A stretch of 17,594 nucleotides of DNA from DATAAM01 sp036260075. GTDB lineage: Bacteria > Actinomycetota > Acidimicrobiia > Acidimicrobiales > JAHWLA01. Below are positions 6,481-13,751 of this stretch, in pieces. The stretch covers positions 1-17,594 of the forward strand of contig DATAAM010000132.1 in the NCBI GenBank assembly GCA_036260075.1. Reading direction: 5' to 3'. How positions within the stretch are numbered: the stretch's first letter is position 1; each line of letters begins with the position of its first letter. The translations under genes and the position numbers were made by a program. Below the pieces are notes generated by a model, which saw only the letters and a program-made list of their open reading frames with translations, did not search any database and was not told the origin of the DNA.

Positions 6481-6486
6481 TACAGT
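6481..6486 (+). promoter_or_regulatory. Candidate -10 element TACAGT of tRNA-Gly
   Basis: TACAGT ends 14 bases before the mature tRNA 5' end at 6501, giving a start near 6493 and a short 5' trailer for RNase P. The -35 region shows no clear match. Confidence 0.4.
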
Positions 6487-6500
6487 GACGCCGCTTCCTC

Positions 6501-6571
6501 GCGGGTGTAGTTCAGAGGCAGAACATCAGCTTCCCAAGCTGAGAACGCGGGTTCGATTCCCGTCACCCGCT
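6501..6571 (+). tRNA. tRNA-Gly, anticodon CCC
   Basis: All arms fold. The acceptor stem GCGGGTG pairs with CACCCGC (7/7), the D stem GTTC with GAAC, the anticodon stem TCAGC with GCTGA around loop TTCCCAA, which gives anticodon CCC, and the T stem GCGGG with CCCGT around TTCGATT. The variable loop is GAAC and the discriminator is T. CCA is not encoded. It reads GGG codons, common in this GC-rich genome. The 3' end lies 7 bp from the end of the convergent toxin gene. Confidence 0.97.
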
Positions 6572-6578
6572 CTCGTCA

Positions 6579-6911
6579 TCAGAGCGACCGTGCTGCTGCG
6601 TGCAGGTCGCGCCGGTGGACAACCCGAGCGACGAGGAAGCCTTCAGGCCCAGGCAGCTCGCCATGACGCGCACGTGCGGTGCCTAGCTCCTCTTCGGTCA
6701 TGGCTCTGTAGAGCACCCGGTAGGTTCCGACGCGGAGCCGCAGCCAGCCCGGGGCGCCTTCGAGCGACTTGACGTCCAGGTTCTCGGGTGGGGGAACAGC
6801 AGCCAGGCGCTCTGTCAGTGCCTTGACGATCTGGCGGTGGGCGGTCGTGCTCAGGCGGTTGAGGTCCCGCTTGGCCGCGCTGGAGAGTTCAATGTGATTG
6901 GCCACGCTCAC
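6579..6911 (-). CDS. RelE/ParE-family toxin of a type II toxin-antitoxin pair
   Basis: The 110-residue protein shows the RelE/ParE fold by order of elements: helices with SSAAKRDLNRLSTTAHRQIVKALTERL, the strand segment DVKSLEGAPGWLRLRVGTYRVLYRA, which is the core RelE signature, and the last strand FLVARVVHRRDLHAA. Between the last two strands is a loop of about 18 residues (MTEEELGTARARHGELPG), longer than in short RelE proteins. Members are ribosome-dependent mRNA endonucleases (RelE) or gyrase poisons (ParE); which applies cannot be told here. It follows the antitoxin by 18 bp in the same direction, so the pair is one operon. Start GTG at 6911; GTG at 6906 would also work. Confidence 0.88.
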   Translation of the reverse strand: MSVANHIELSSAAKRDLNRLSTTAHRQIVKALTERLAAVPPPENLDVKSLEGAPGWLRLRVGTYRVLYRAMTEEELGTARARHGELPGPEGFLVARVVHRRDLHAAARSL

Positions 6912-6929
6912 CAGCCCACGGTCGGCTGC

Positions 6930-7253
6930 TCAGGCAGTGCGGCGAGATCGTGCACCCTTGCGGGTTCTCGGCGTCTTGGTGCTCTGAGCGGTGCCCGATC
7001 GACGACTCGAGAGGTGCTCGGCCAAGGTGGTGGTCTCCCCGGCAGCAAGCTCGGCGTCGGCCTCGCGCATCGCCTTGACGAACGCGGGAGCGTTGGCGAG
7101 GACAAAGTCCTCCAGTGCTTCCTCGTCGACGGCCATGATCGCTGCCACTGGCTTGCCGTTGCGAGTGACGATCGCCGGCCGACCGCTTCGTTCGACTGCC
7201 CCGACGACATCGCTCGGGTTGCGCTGAAGGTCGCGAATGCTCACGGTCGTCAT
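6930..7253 (-). CDS. Phd/YefM-family antitoxin
   Basis: The 107-residue protein begins MTTVSIRDLQRNPSDVVGAV and continues GRPAIVTRNGKPVAAIMAVDEEALEDF, the classic Phd/YefM N-terminal DNA-binding domain that dimerises on palindromic operators. The C-terminal half (ANAPAFVKAMREADAELAAGETTTLAEHL) is the toxin-binding helix region, followed by a basic tail rich in Arg, Lys and Ser of about 25 residues. The ATG at 7253 has no ribosome binding site but a promoter ends just before it, so the message is likely leaderless. Antitoxin-first order with the toxin 18 bp downstream is the usual arrangement. The pair probably represses itself. Confidence 0.88.
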   Translation of the reverse strand: MTTVSIRDLQRNPSDVVGAVERSGRPAIVTRNGKPVAAIMAVDEEALEDFVLANAPAFVKAMREADAELAAGETTTLAEHLSSRRSGTAQSTKTPRTRKGARSRRTA

Positions 7254-7260
7254 ACGTACG

Positions 7261-7289
7261 ATTGTCGAACATTGCTGCGAGGACCGCAA
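7261..7289 (-). promoter_or_regulatory. Promoter of the antitoxin-toxin operon
   Basis: On the minus strand TTGCGG (7289-7284) and GACAAT (7266-7261) are 17 bp apart, and GACAAT ends 7 bases before the antitoxin ATG, which fits a leaderless transcript. The palindrome CGTACG at 7255-7260 lies between -10 and ATG and could be part of an autoregulatory operator. Confidence 0.45.
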
Positions 7290-7394
7290 GACCCACCACC
7301 TCCCCTCGAGCGACGAATGCCCGGCCGCCACCCGCGTCGCTCCTCGCCACCGCACGCGCTGCACCCCCGCCCCCACTGGGGTAGAGAATGGCGC

Positions 7395-7637
7395 ATGTCG
7401 ATCCCTCTGGCCGTCGGCCTCGCAGCGGGGGCGGTCAACCTGTGGGCGCTGTTCGACGTGTGGCGCCACCCCCGACGCCAGTGGATCGCCTCCGGCCGCA
7501 GCCGGGTCATGTGGGTGTCGTTGGCGCTGGCGGGCGCCGCCTGTGGCTTCTCCACCGCGCCCTTCCTGGCTCCGGTCGCGGTGTACACGGCCATCGCCTA
7601 CGTGGGCGTGGCCCACCCCATGCTCCGCACCGCCTGA
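7395..7637 (+). CDS. Small membrane protein, function unknown
   Basis: The 80-residue protein has two hydrophobic segments, SIPLAVGLAAGAVNLWALFDVW near the N-terminus and MWVSLALAGAACGFSTAPFLAPVAVYTAIAY near the C-terminus, separated by a basic stretch (RHPRRQWIASGRSR) that would sit in the cytoplasm. The ATG at 7395 follows TAGAGAATGG, which could act as a weak ribosome binding site. The gene ends 47 bp before purA in the same direction and could be co-transcribed, but purA has its own candidate -10. I do not recognise a named family. Confidence 0.6.
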   Translation: MSIPLAVGLAAGAVNLWALFDVWRHPRRQWIASGRSRVMWVSLALAGAACGFSTAPFLAPVAVYTAIAYVGVAHPMLRTA

Positions 7638-7642
7638 GCCAC

Positions 7643-7648
7643 TATCCT
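7643..7648 (+). promoter_or_regulatory. Candidate -10 element TATCCT of the purA-purQ operon
   Basis: TATCCT lies in the 47-bp gap before purA and predicts a start near 7655 and a leader of about 30 nt. The leader holds the ribosome binding site GAAGGGAA. No clear -35 or known purine regulatory box is seen. Confidence 0.4.
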
Positions 7649-7684
7649 GGGCAGGCCGCAGGAACCAGTCCGAAGGGAACGCGC

Positions 7685-8965
7685 GTGCCCGCAACCGTGG
7701 TCGTCGGGACCCAGTGGGGCGACGAAGGCAAGGGCAAGCTCACCGACCTCCTGGCCAGGGAGATGTCGGTCGTCGTGCGCTACCAGGGCGGCCACAACGC
7801 CGGCCACACCATCGTCGTCGACGGCCAGTCGTTCGCCCTCCAGCTCATCCCGAGCGGCGTGCTGTACTCGCACATCACGCCGATCATCGGCAACGGCGTC
7901 GTGGTCGACCCGGCGGTGCTGCTGGCCGAGATCGACACGCTCACCGGCAAGGGCGTCGACTGCTCGAAGCTCAAGGTGAGCGGCAACGCCCACCTGATCA
8001 TGCCCTACCACCAGGAGCTCGACCGGGTGACCGAGCGCTACCTGGGCCGCAACAAGCTGGGCACCACCAAGCGGGGGATCGGCCCCGCCTACGCCGACAA
8101 GGCCGCCCGCGTGGGCCTGCGGGTGCAGGACCTGCTCGACCCCAAGATCTTCCGCCAGAAGCTCGACGTGGTGCTCAAGGAGAAGAACGCCTTCCTGGCC
8201 AAGGTCTACAACCGGCTGGCCGTCTCGGCCGACGACATCGCCGCCCGCTACCTGGGCGAGTACGCCCCCCGCATCGAGCCCATGGTCGCCGACTGCGTGG
8301 CCGTGCTGCACGAGGCCCTCGAGGCGGGCGAGCACGTGCTGCTCGAGGGGGCGCAGGCCACCTTCCTCGACCTCGACCACGGCACCTATCCGTTCGTCAC
8401 CTCCTCGAACCCCACGGCGGGAGGCGCCTGCGTGGGCGCGGGCATCGGCCCCCGCTACATCGACCGCGTGATCGGCATCGCCAAGGCCTACACCACCCGC
8501 GTGGGCTCCGGTCCGTTCCCCACCGAGCTCTTCGACGACTACGGCAACGAGCTGGTCGACCGGGGCCACGAGTACGGCACGAACACCGGTCGTCGCCGGC
8601 GCACGGGCTGGTTCGACGCGGTGATGGTCCGCCAAGCCGTGCGGCTCAACTCGCTCTCGGAGATCGCGCTCACCAAGCTCGACGTGCTCGACACCTTCGA
8701 CACGCTCAAGGTCTGCGTGGCCTACGAGTGCGACGGCGTGCGCTACGAGCACCCGCCCTACCACCAGTCGGTGCTGCACAAGGTCACCCCGGTCTACGAG
8801 GAGCTTCCCGGCTGGCAGGCCGACCTCACCGCCGCCACATCGCCCTCCGAGATGCCGAAGGCAGCGCGCGACTACGTGCTCTTCCTGGCCCAGCAGTGCG
8901 GCGTGCCCGTGCGGGTCGTCGGCGTCGGCCCCGGCCGCGAGCAGTTCGTCACGTTCGCCGCCTGA
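7685..8965 (+). CDS. purA: Adenylosuccinate synthase
   Basis: PurA joins IMP and aspartate using GTP, the first committed step to AMP, in the cytoplasm. The 426-residue length is normal. The GTP loop GTQWGDEGKGK covers residues 8-18 with catalytic D13, and GGHNAGHT contains H41, the catalytic pair of the family. Further signatures are RGIGPAYADKAARVGLR, EGAQATFLDLDHGTYPFVTSSNP, TRVGSGPFPTEL and TNTGRRRRTGWFD, the loop that binds IMP and aspartate. GTG at 7685 is chosen because GAAGGGAA lies upstream and the protein begins with the expected PATVVVGTQWG. It opens the purine cluster; its TGA overlaps the purD ATG by one base. Confidence 0.97.
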   Translation: MPATVVVGTQWGDEGKGKLTDLLAREMSVVVRYQGGHNAGHTIVVDGQSFALQLIPSGVLYSHITPIIGNGVVVDPAVLLAEIDTLTGKGVDCSKLKVSGNAHLIMPYHQELDRVTERYLGRNKLGTTKRGIGPAYADKAARVGLRVQDLLDPKIFRQKLDVVLKEKNAFLAKVYNRLAVSADDIAARYLGEYAPRIEPMVADCVAVLHEALEAGEHVLLEGAQATFLDLDHGTYPFVTSSNPTAGGACVGAGIGPRYIDRVIGIAKAYTTRVGSGPFPTELFDDYGNELVDRGHEYGTNTGRRRRTGWFDAVMVRQAVRLNSLSEIALTKLDVLDTFDTLKVCVAYECDGVRYEHPPYHQSVLHKVTPVYEELPGWQADLTAATSPSEMPKAARDYVLFLAQQCGVPVRVVGVGPGREQFVTFAA

Positions 8966-10098
8966 TGTCGCTGCGGGTCGCCGTCGTCGGAAGCGGGGGA
9001 CGGGAGCACGCCCTGCGCCACGTGCTGTCGCGCACTGCCACCGTGGTCTCGCCCGACGACGACGCCGACCTCTATGTCGTCGGCCCGGAAGCACCGTTGG
9101 TCGACGGCTTGGCCGACCGGCTCCGGGCCGAGGGCAAGCTGGTGTTCGGCTCCGGTGCCGACGGCGCCCGCCTCGAAGGCAGCAAGGGGTGGATGAAGGA
9201 GGTGCTGGCGGCGGCCGACGTGCCCACCGCCCGCTTCGCCGCCGTGGACAGCGCCGCCGACGCTGCCGCCTTCCTGCGCACGCTGCCGGGGCCGTACGTG
9301 GTGAAGACCGACTACCTGGCCGCAGGCAAGGGGGTGCTGGTCACCGACGACCTCGACGAAGCGCTGGCCGACGCCACCGCCAAGCTGGCCCAGGGCCACG
9401 TGGTCATCGAGGAGGGCATGGCCGGCCCGGAGCTGTCGGTGCTGGCCGTGTGCAACGGCAAGGACTTCGTGCTCCTCCCCCCCGCCCGCGACCACAAGCG
9501 GGTGGGCGACGGCGACACCGGCCCCAACACCGGCGGCATGGGTGCCTTCTCCCCCGTCCCCGACGCCGAGTGCCTCGACGTGTCCGACATCGTCAGGGCC
9601 ACGCTCGACGAGCTCCTCCGCCGCGGCATCGACTATCGAGGGGTGCTGTACGCGGGCCTCATGCTCACGTCCGACGGCCCCAAGGTGCTGGAGTACAACG
9701 TGCGCTTCGGCGACCCCGAGGCGCAGGTGGTGCTCCCTCGCTTCACGTCCGACCTGGCCGAGCTGCTGCTGGCCGCCGCCGCGGGCGATCCGCTGCCCCA
9801 GCCCACGTTTGCCGACGACGCCGCCGTCACCGTCGTCCTGGCCGCCGAGGGCTACCCCGGCACGGTGCGCCGGGGCGACCCGATCACCGGCATCGAGGCC
9901 GCCGAGTCCGTCCCCGGCGTCACGGTGTTCCGGGCCGCAGTCGACGAGCAGGGCCGCACGGCGGGTGGTCGGGTGCTCGCTGTGACCGCTCTCGCCCCCA
10001 CGCTCGCCGAGGCCCGGTCGCGGGCGTACGAGGGGGTCGCCCACATCTCCTGGCCGGGCATGCACTATCGAAAGGACATCTGCGCGCAATGGCTCTGA
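8965..10098 (+). CDS. purD: Phosphoribosylamine-glycine ligase, short form
   Basis: PurD attaches glycine to phosphoribosylamine with ATP, step two of purine synthesis. The family signatures are present: GSGGREHAL (9-17), VGPEAPL (39-45), the ATP-grasp region, DHKRVGDGDTGPNTGGMGAFSP from residue 176, and EYNVRFGDPEAQ from 243. At 377 residues it is shorter than the usual 420-430. The loss is in the N-domain: after RTATVV (24-28) the chain goes almost directly to GPEAPL, so the conserved APGNAGT loop and following helix (about 30 residues) are missing. The ATP-grasp motif reads KTDYLAAGKG (114-123) where most family members have KADGLAAGKG. The reading frame is intact and the gene sits in an active-looking operon, so it is probably functional. 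The end overlaps purE by 10 bp. Confidence 0.93.
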   Translation: MSLRVAVVGSGGREHALRHVLSRTATVVSPDDDADLYVVGPEAPLVDGLADRLRAEGKLVFGSGADGARLEGSKGWMKEVLAAADVPTARFAAVDSAADAAAFLRTLPGPYVVKTDYLAAGKGVLVTDDLDEALADATAKLAQGHVVIEEGMAGPELSVLAVCNGKDFVLLPPARDHKRVGDGDTGPNTGGMGAFSPVPDAECLDVSDIVRATLDELLRRGIDYRGVLYAGLMLTSDGPKVLEYNVRFGDPEAQVVLPRFTSDLAELLLAAAAGDPLPQPTFADDAAVTVVLAAEGYPGTVRRGDPITGIEAAESVPGVTVFRAAVDEQGRTAGGRVLAVTALAPTLAEARSRAYEGVAHISWPGMHYRKDICAQWL

Positions 10099-10541
10099 AG
10101 GTCGCCGTGCTCATGGGCTCGCCCAACGACAAGGACAAGATGGCGGGGGCTCGCGAGATGCTCGAGCGCTTCGGCATCGAGGTCGACGAACGGGTGCTGT
10201 CGGCCCACCGCAACCCGCACGACGTGGCGGCGTTCGCCGAGTCGCTGCGCGACAGCGGCTACGCCGCCGCCATCTGCGGGGCGGGGATGGCTGCGCACTT
10301 GGCGGGCGTGGTCGCCGCCCACACCACGCTGCCGGTGGTGGGCGTGCCGCTGTCGGGCGGCGCGCTGAACGGCGTCGACGCGCTCTACGCCACCGTGCAG
10401 ATGCCCTCGGGCATCCCGGTGGCCACGGTCGCCGTCGACGGGTCGAAGAACGCGGGCATCCTCGTGGCCGAGATGCTCTCGATCACCGACAAGGAGATCG
10501 CCGACAAGCTGGCGGAGTTCCGAGCCGCAGGAGCGCGATGA
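10089..10541 (+). CDS. purE: N5-carboxyaminoimidazole ribonucleotide mutase
   Basis: The 150-residue class I PurE converts N5-CAIR to CAIR. Motifs are MGSPNDKDKM near the N-terminus, LSAHRNPHDV with the catalytic His, GAGMAAHLAGVVAAHTTLPVVGVPL and MPSGIPVATVAVDGSKNAG. Class I enzymes normally work with the ATP-dependent carboxylase PurK, which is not encoded in this window. The start ATG lies within the end of purD; GAAAGG at about 10069-10074 may serve as a distant ribosome binding site. Its stop overlaps the purB start (ATGA), so translation is coupled. Confidence 0.95.
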   Translation: MALKVAVLMGSPNDKDKMAGAREMLERFGIEVDERVLSAHRNPHDVAAFAESLRDSGYAAAICGAGMAAHLAGVVAAHTTLPVVGVPLSGGALNGVDALYATVQMPSGIPVATVAVDGSKNAGILVAEMLSITDKEIADKLAEFRAAGAR

Positions 10542-11914
10542 TCCCCAACGTCCTCGCCGCCCGGTACGCCAGTCCGGACATGCGGGACATCTGGTCGCCC
10601 ACAGCCAAGGTCGTGCTGGAGCGCGAGCTGTGGCTGGCCGTCCTCCGGGCGCAGCAGCAACTGGGCATCGACGTGCCCGACGAGGCGATCGAGGCCTACG
10701 AGGCGGTGATCGACAAGGTCGACCTCGACAGCATCGAAGCGCGCGAGCGGGTCACGAAGCACGACGTGAAGGCGCGCATCGAGGAGTTCTGTGCCCTGGC
10801 CGGGCACCAGCACGTCCACAAGGGCATGACCTCGCGCGACCTCACCGAGAACGTGGAGCAGCTCCAGGTGCGGCGCAGCCTGGAGCTGGTGCGCGACCGC
10901 ATGGTGGCCGTCCTCGCCGCCGTGTCGGCCAAGGCGGAGGAGCACGCCGCGCTGTTCGTCACCGGCCGCACCCACAACGTGCCCGCGCAGGTCACCACGC
11001 TCGGCAAGCGCTTCGCCAACGCGGGCGAGGAGCTGCTGCAGGCCTTCGTCCGGGTGGAGGAGCTGCTGGCCCGCTACCCGCTGCGCGGGATCAAGGGGCC
11101 GGTGGGCACGCAGCAGGACATGCTCGACCTCTTGGGCGACCCGGCCAAGGTCGAGGAGCTCGAACGCCGGGTGGCCGCCCACCTCGGCTTCGCCGCCGTG
11201 CTCGACGACGTGGGCCAGGTGTACCCGCGCTCGCTCGACTTCGACGTGGTGTCGGCGCTGGTGCAAGCGGCCTCGGGGCCGGCCAACCTGGCGCTCACCG
11301 TCCGCCTCATGGCCGGGCACGGCCTCGTCACCGAGGGCTTCGCCGAGGGCCAGGTGGGCTCGTCCGCCATGCCCCACAAGCGCAACACCCGCTCGTGCGA
11401 GCGGATCGGCGCGCTGGCCACCGTGCTGAAGGGCCACGCCGCCATGGCTGCGGGCCTGGTCGGCGACCAGTGGAACGAGGGCGACGTGAGCTGCTCGGTG
11501 GTGCGCCGGGTGGTGCTGCCCGATGCCTTCTTCGCCGTCGACGGCCTGTTCGAGACGTTCCTCACCGTCCTCGACGGCTTCGCCGCCTTCCCGGACGCGA
11601 TCGAGGAGGAGCTGCGACGCAACCTGCCGTTCCTCCTGACCACCAAGATCATGCTGGCCATGGTGAAGGCGGGCGTCGGTCGGGAGGACGCCCACGAGAT
11701 CGTGCGGGAGCACGCCACAGCCACCACCCACGGCACCGAGCTCATGCGGCGGCTGGAGGCCGACCCCCGGGTGCCCGAGCTCGACCTCGACCTCGACCCA
11801 CGACCGCTCACCGGTGCCGCCGTGGAGCAGGTGCACGCGTTCTCCCGTCGCGTGCAGGCGGTGGTGAACCGGTATCCAATGGCAGCCGAGTACCGTCCGG
11901 AAGGGATCCTATGA
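10538..11914 (+). CDS. purB: Adenylosuccinate lyase
   Basis: PurB acts twice: it releases fumarate from SAICAR on the way to IMP and from adenylosuccinate to give AMP. It is thus shared by the purC and purA branches present here. The 458-residue protein carries the fumarase/aspartase superfamily landmarks: TSRDLTENVEQLQ, GRTHNVPAQVTTLGKRFAN around the general acid His, and the mobile signature loop SSAMPHKRN at about residues 275-283 with the catalytic Ser. The loop ends in TRS where many homologues have NP. AGGAG at 10529-10533 precedes the ATG. Both ends overlap neighbours by ATGA. Confidence 0.96.
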   Translation: MIPNVLAARYASPDMRDIWSPTAKVVLERELWLAVLRAQQQLGIDVPDEAIEAYEAVIDKVDLDSIEARERVTKHDVKARIEEFCALAGHQHVHKGMTSRDLTENVEQLQVRRSLELVRDRMVAVLAAVSAKAEEHAALFVTGRTHNVPAQVTTLGKRFANAGEELLQAFVRVEELLARYPLRGIKGPVGTQQDMLDLLGDPAKVEELERRVAAHLGFAAVLDDVGQVYPRSLDFDVVSALVQAASGPANLALTVRLMAGHGLVTEGFAEGQVGSSAMPHKRNTRSCERIGALATVLKGHAAMAAGLVGDQWNEGDVSCSVVRRVVLPDAFFAVDGLFETFLTVLDGFAAFPDAIEEELRRNLPFLLTTKIMLAMVKAGVGREDAHEIVREHATATTHGTELMRRLEADPRVPELDLDLDPRPLTGAAVEQVHAFSRRVQAVVNRYPMAAEYRPEGIL

Positions 11915-12777
11915 AGCTCGTCTACACCGGCAAGGTCCGCGACGTCTACGAGGTCGACGCCGACACGTTCCTGTTCGTGGCGTCCGACCGCATCTCCGCC
12001 TTCGACGTGGTGCTGCCCGAGCCCATCCCCGACAAGGGCCGGGTGCTCACGGCCATGACGGCGTTCTGGCTCGACGTGCTGCGCGACGTGGCGCCCAACC
12101 ACCTGGTCTCGGTCGACCCGGCCGACCTGCCGGACGACGTGCCCGACGTGGCCGGGCGGGCCATGCTGGTCCGCCGGGCCGAGATGCTGAAGATCGAGTG
12201 CATCGTGCGCGGCTACCTCTCGGGCTCGGCCTGGAAGGAGTACAAGTCGAGCGGCACCATGCACGGCCAACCGCTGCCCGCCGGCCTTCAGGAGAGCGAC
12301 AAGCTGCCGGAGCCGGTGTTCACGCCGTCCACCAAGGCCGAGACCGGCCACGACGAGAACATCTCGTTCGAGGCGGCGTGCGACATCGTGGGTGCCGACG
12401 TGGCCAAGGCGGCTCGCGAGATCTCCATGGCCGCCTACCAGCGGGGGGCCGACCTGGCCGCCGAGCGGGGCATCGTCATCGCCGACACCAAGTTCGAGCT
12501 CGGCTTCATCGACGGCGAGCTGGCCGTCTGCGACGAGGTGCTCACGCCCGACTCGTCCCGCTTCTGGCCCGCCGACGAGTGGAAGCCCGGCTCCACCCCG
12601 CCCAGCTTCGACAAGCAGCCGGTCCGCGACTGGCTGGAGGCCAGCGGGTGGGAGAAGACGCCGCCGCCGCCCCACCTCCCCGACGACGTCGTCAGCGCGT
12701 CGAGGGCCCGCTACGTCGAGGCCTACGAGCGCATCACCGGGAAGCGCTTCGCCGACTGGCACGGGGTCGGTGGATGA
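11911..12777 (+). CDS. purC: Phosphoribosylaminoimidazole-succinocarboxamide synthase
   Basis: PurC condenses CAIR with aspartate using ATP to form SAICAR. The 288-residue protein starts MKLVYTGKVRDVYEVD, the ATP-binding N-terminus, and has the signatures VASDRISAFDVVLPEPIPDKG, ECIVRGYLSGSAWKEYK, PEPVFTPSTKAETGHDENI and IADTKFELGF. GGAAGGGAT just upstream is a good ribosome binding site. The length is that of the longer form found in actinobacteria and yeast-like enzymes. The ATG overlaps the purB stop, and the TGA overlaps the purS start. Confidence 0.97.
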   Translation: MKLVYTGKVRDVYEVDADTFLFVASDRISAFDVVLPEPIPDKGRVLTAMTAFWLDVLRDVAPNHLVSVDPADLPDDVPDVAGRAMLVRRAEMLKIECIVRGYLSGSAWKEYKSSGTMHGQPLPAGLQESDKLPEPVFTPSTKAETGHDENISFEAACDIVGADVAKAAREISMAAYQRGADLAAERGIVIADTKFELGFIDGELAVCDEVLTPDSSRFWPADEWKPGSTPPSFDKQPVRDWLEASGWEKTPPPPHLPDDVVSASRARYVEAYERITGKRFADWHGVGG

Positions 12778-13082
12778 CCTTCGACGTGCTGGTGGAGGTG
12801 TCCCTCCGCCCGGGCATCGCCGACCCGCAGGGCGCCACCGTCGAGCGGGCGCTGCCGGCCCTGGGCTTCGACGGCGTGCACGGCGTGCGCGTGGGCAAGG
12901 CGATCCGCTTCACGATCGAGGCGCCCGACGAGGCCGCTGCCCGCGGCACGGTCGAGGAGCTGTGCAAGCGGTTCCTCAGCAACCCGGTCATCGAAGACAG
13001 CCGCATCTCGATCGTTCTGGGGGAGGAATCCCGCTCTCAGGAGCGGGATTCCTCCCCCAGAACGGCAGAAGGTCCTCGATGA
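12774..13082 (+). CDS. purS: FGAM synthase small subunit, with a palindrome-encoded C-terminal extension
   Basis: PurS bridges PurQ and small-type PurL in the complex that turns FGAR into FGAM. The first 82 or so residues match the whole family: MTFDVLVEVSLRPGIADPQG, LGFDGVHGVRVGK, and LCKRFLSNPVIEDSRISIVL. PurS is usually about 80-85 residues; here it has 102. The additional tail, GEESRSQERDSSPRTAEGPR, is encoded mostly by a perfect 24-bp inverted repeat. The stop TGA overlaps the purQ ATG, so coupling is preserved despite the extension. It could mean that a palindromic element landed at the old stop codon, or that the hairpin is a regulatory structure; the tail itself is hydrophilic and likely disordered. 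Confidence 0.95.
   Translation: MTFDVLVEVSLRPGIADPQGATVERALPALGFDGVHGVRVGKAIRFTIEAPDEAAARGTVEELCKRFLSNPVIEDSRISIVLGEESRSQERDSSPRTAEGPR
13013..13064. repeat. Perfect 24-bp inverted repeat with TCAG loop at the 3' end of purS
   Basis: Arms 13013-13036 and 13041-13064 are exact reverse complements; I checked all 24 pairs. The left arm begins CGTTCTGGGGGAGGAATC, and the loop is TCAG at 13037-13040. In RNA it forms a very stable hairpin inside the purS coding sequence, 14 bases before the purQ ATG. No T-run follows. It could act in mRNA stability or attenuation between purS and purQ, or be a REP/MITE-like palindromic unit. Confidence 0.95.
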
Positions 13083-13750
13083 GCGCGCGGATCGGCGTCG
13101 TCCTGTTCCCCGGTTCCAACTGCGAGCACGACGCCGTCGAGGCGGTCGAGGCCCTCGGCGGCAAGGCCGACGTCGTGTGGCACGGCGACCGTCACCTGGA
13201 CGGCATCGACGCTGTCATCCTCCCGGGTGGCTTCGCTCACGGCGACTACCTGCGACCGGGGGCGATCGCCCGCTTCTCGCCCATCATGTCGGCCGTGGAG
13301 GAATTCGCTCGGCGCGGCGGCCCCGTGGTCGGCATTTGCAACGGCTTCCAGGTCCTCACCGAAGCGGGCCTGCTGCCGGGCGCATTGCAGAAGAACCGCG
13401 GCCTGAAGTTCCTCTGCACCACCGCCGTCGTCCGGGTGGAATCCACGAATTCGCCGTTGACGGGCCAGGCGAGCGTGGGCGAGACGCTACGGATACCCAT
13501 CAACCATTTCGAGGGAAACTACACGTGCGACCAGCGTACGCTCGCGCAGCTGCGCGACGACGACCGGGTGATCTTCCGGTATCTGGAGAACCCCAACGGG
13601 TCCGTCGATGACATCGCCGGCATCTGCAACAGCGAGCGGAACGTGGTGGGCCTGATGCCCCATCCGGAACGAGCCTGCGACCCCCTCCTGGGCTCGACCG
13701 ACGGAGCGGGGCTGCTGCGCTCCCTGCTTGCCGCCGCTGTCGGCGTGTGA
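13079..13750 (+). CDS. purQ: FGAM synthase glutaminase subunit
   Basis: PurQ releases ammonia from glutamine and channels it to PurL for FGAM formation. The 223-residue protein is a class I glutamine amidotransferase. It has FPGSNCEHD near the N-terminus, LPGGFAHGDYLRPG, the nucleophile C87 in VGICNGFQVL, and the His/Glu partners H195 and E197 in MPHPERACDP. AGAAGG at 13067-13072, just after the purS palindrome arm, is the ribosome binding site, so the hairpin could mask or expose it. The gene ends one base from the stop of the convergent gene at 13752, which separates it from purL. Confidence 0.96.
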   Translation: MSARIGVVLFPGSNCEHDAVEAVEALGGKADVVWHGDRHLDGIDAVILPGGFAHGDYLRPGAIARFSPIMSAVEEFARRGGPVVGICNGFQVLTEAGLLPGALQKNRGLKFLCTTAVVRVESTNSPLTGQASVGETLRIPINHFEGNYTCDQRTLAQLRDDDRVIFRYLENPNGSVDDIAGICNSERNVVGLMPHPERACDPLLGSTDGAGLLRSLLAAAVGV

Positions 13751-13751
13751 G

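Noticed and set aside
6572..7394. Integrated island bounded by att repeats beside the tRNA
   Set aside because: No integrase and no second copy of the tRNA 3' end could be found in the window.
7237..8964. Frame open upstream of purD that would give a 953-residue fusion with purD
   Set aside because: The upstream part overlaps purA in another frame and is Arg/Pro/His-rich. PurD begins normally at the ATG overlapping the purA stop.
8965..10098. purD as a pseudogene because of the short N-domain
   Set aside because: The frame is intact, most catalytic signatures are present and overlaps with purA and purE are orderly, so a compact functional form is more likely.
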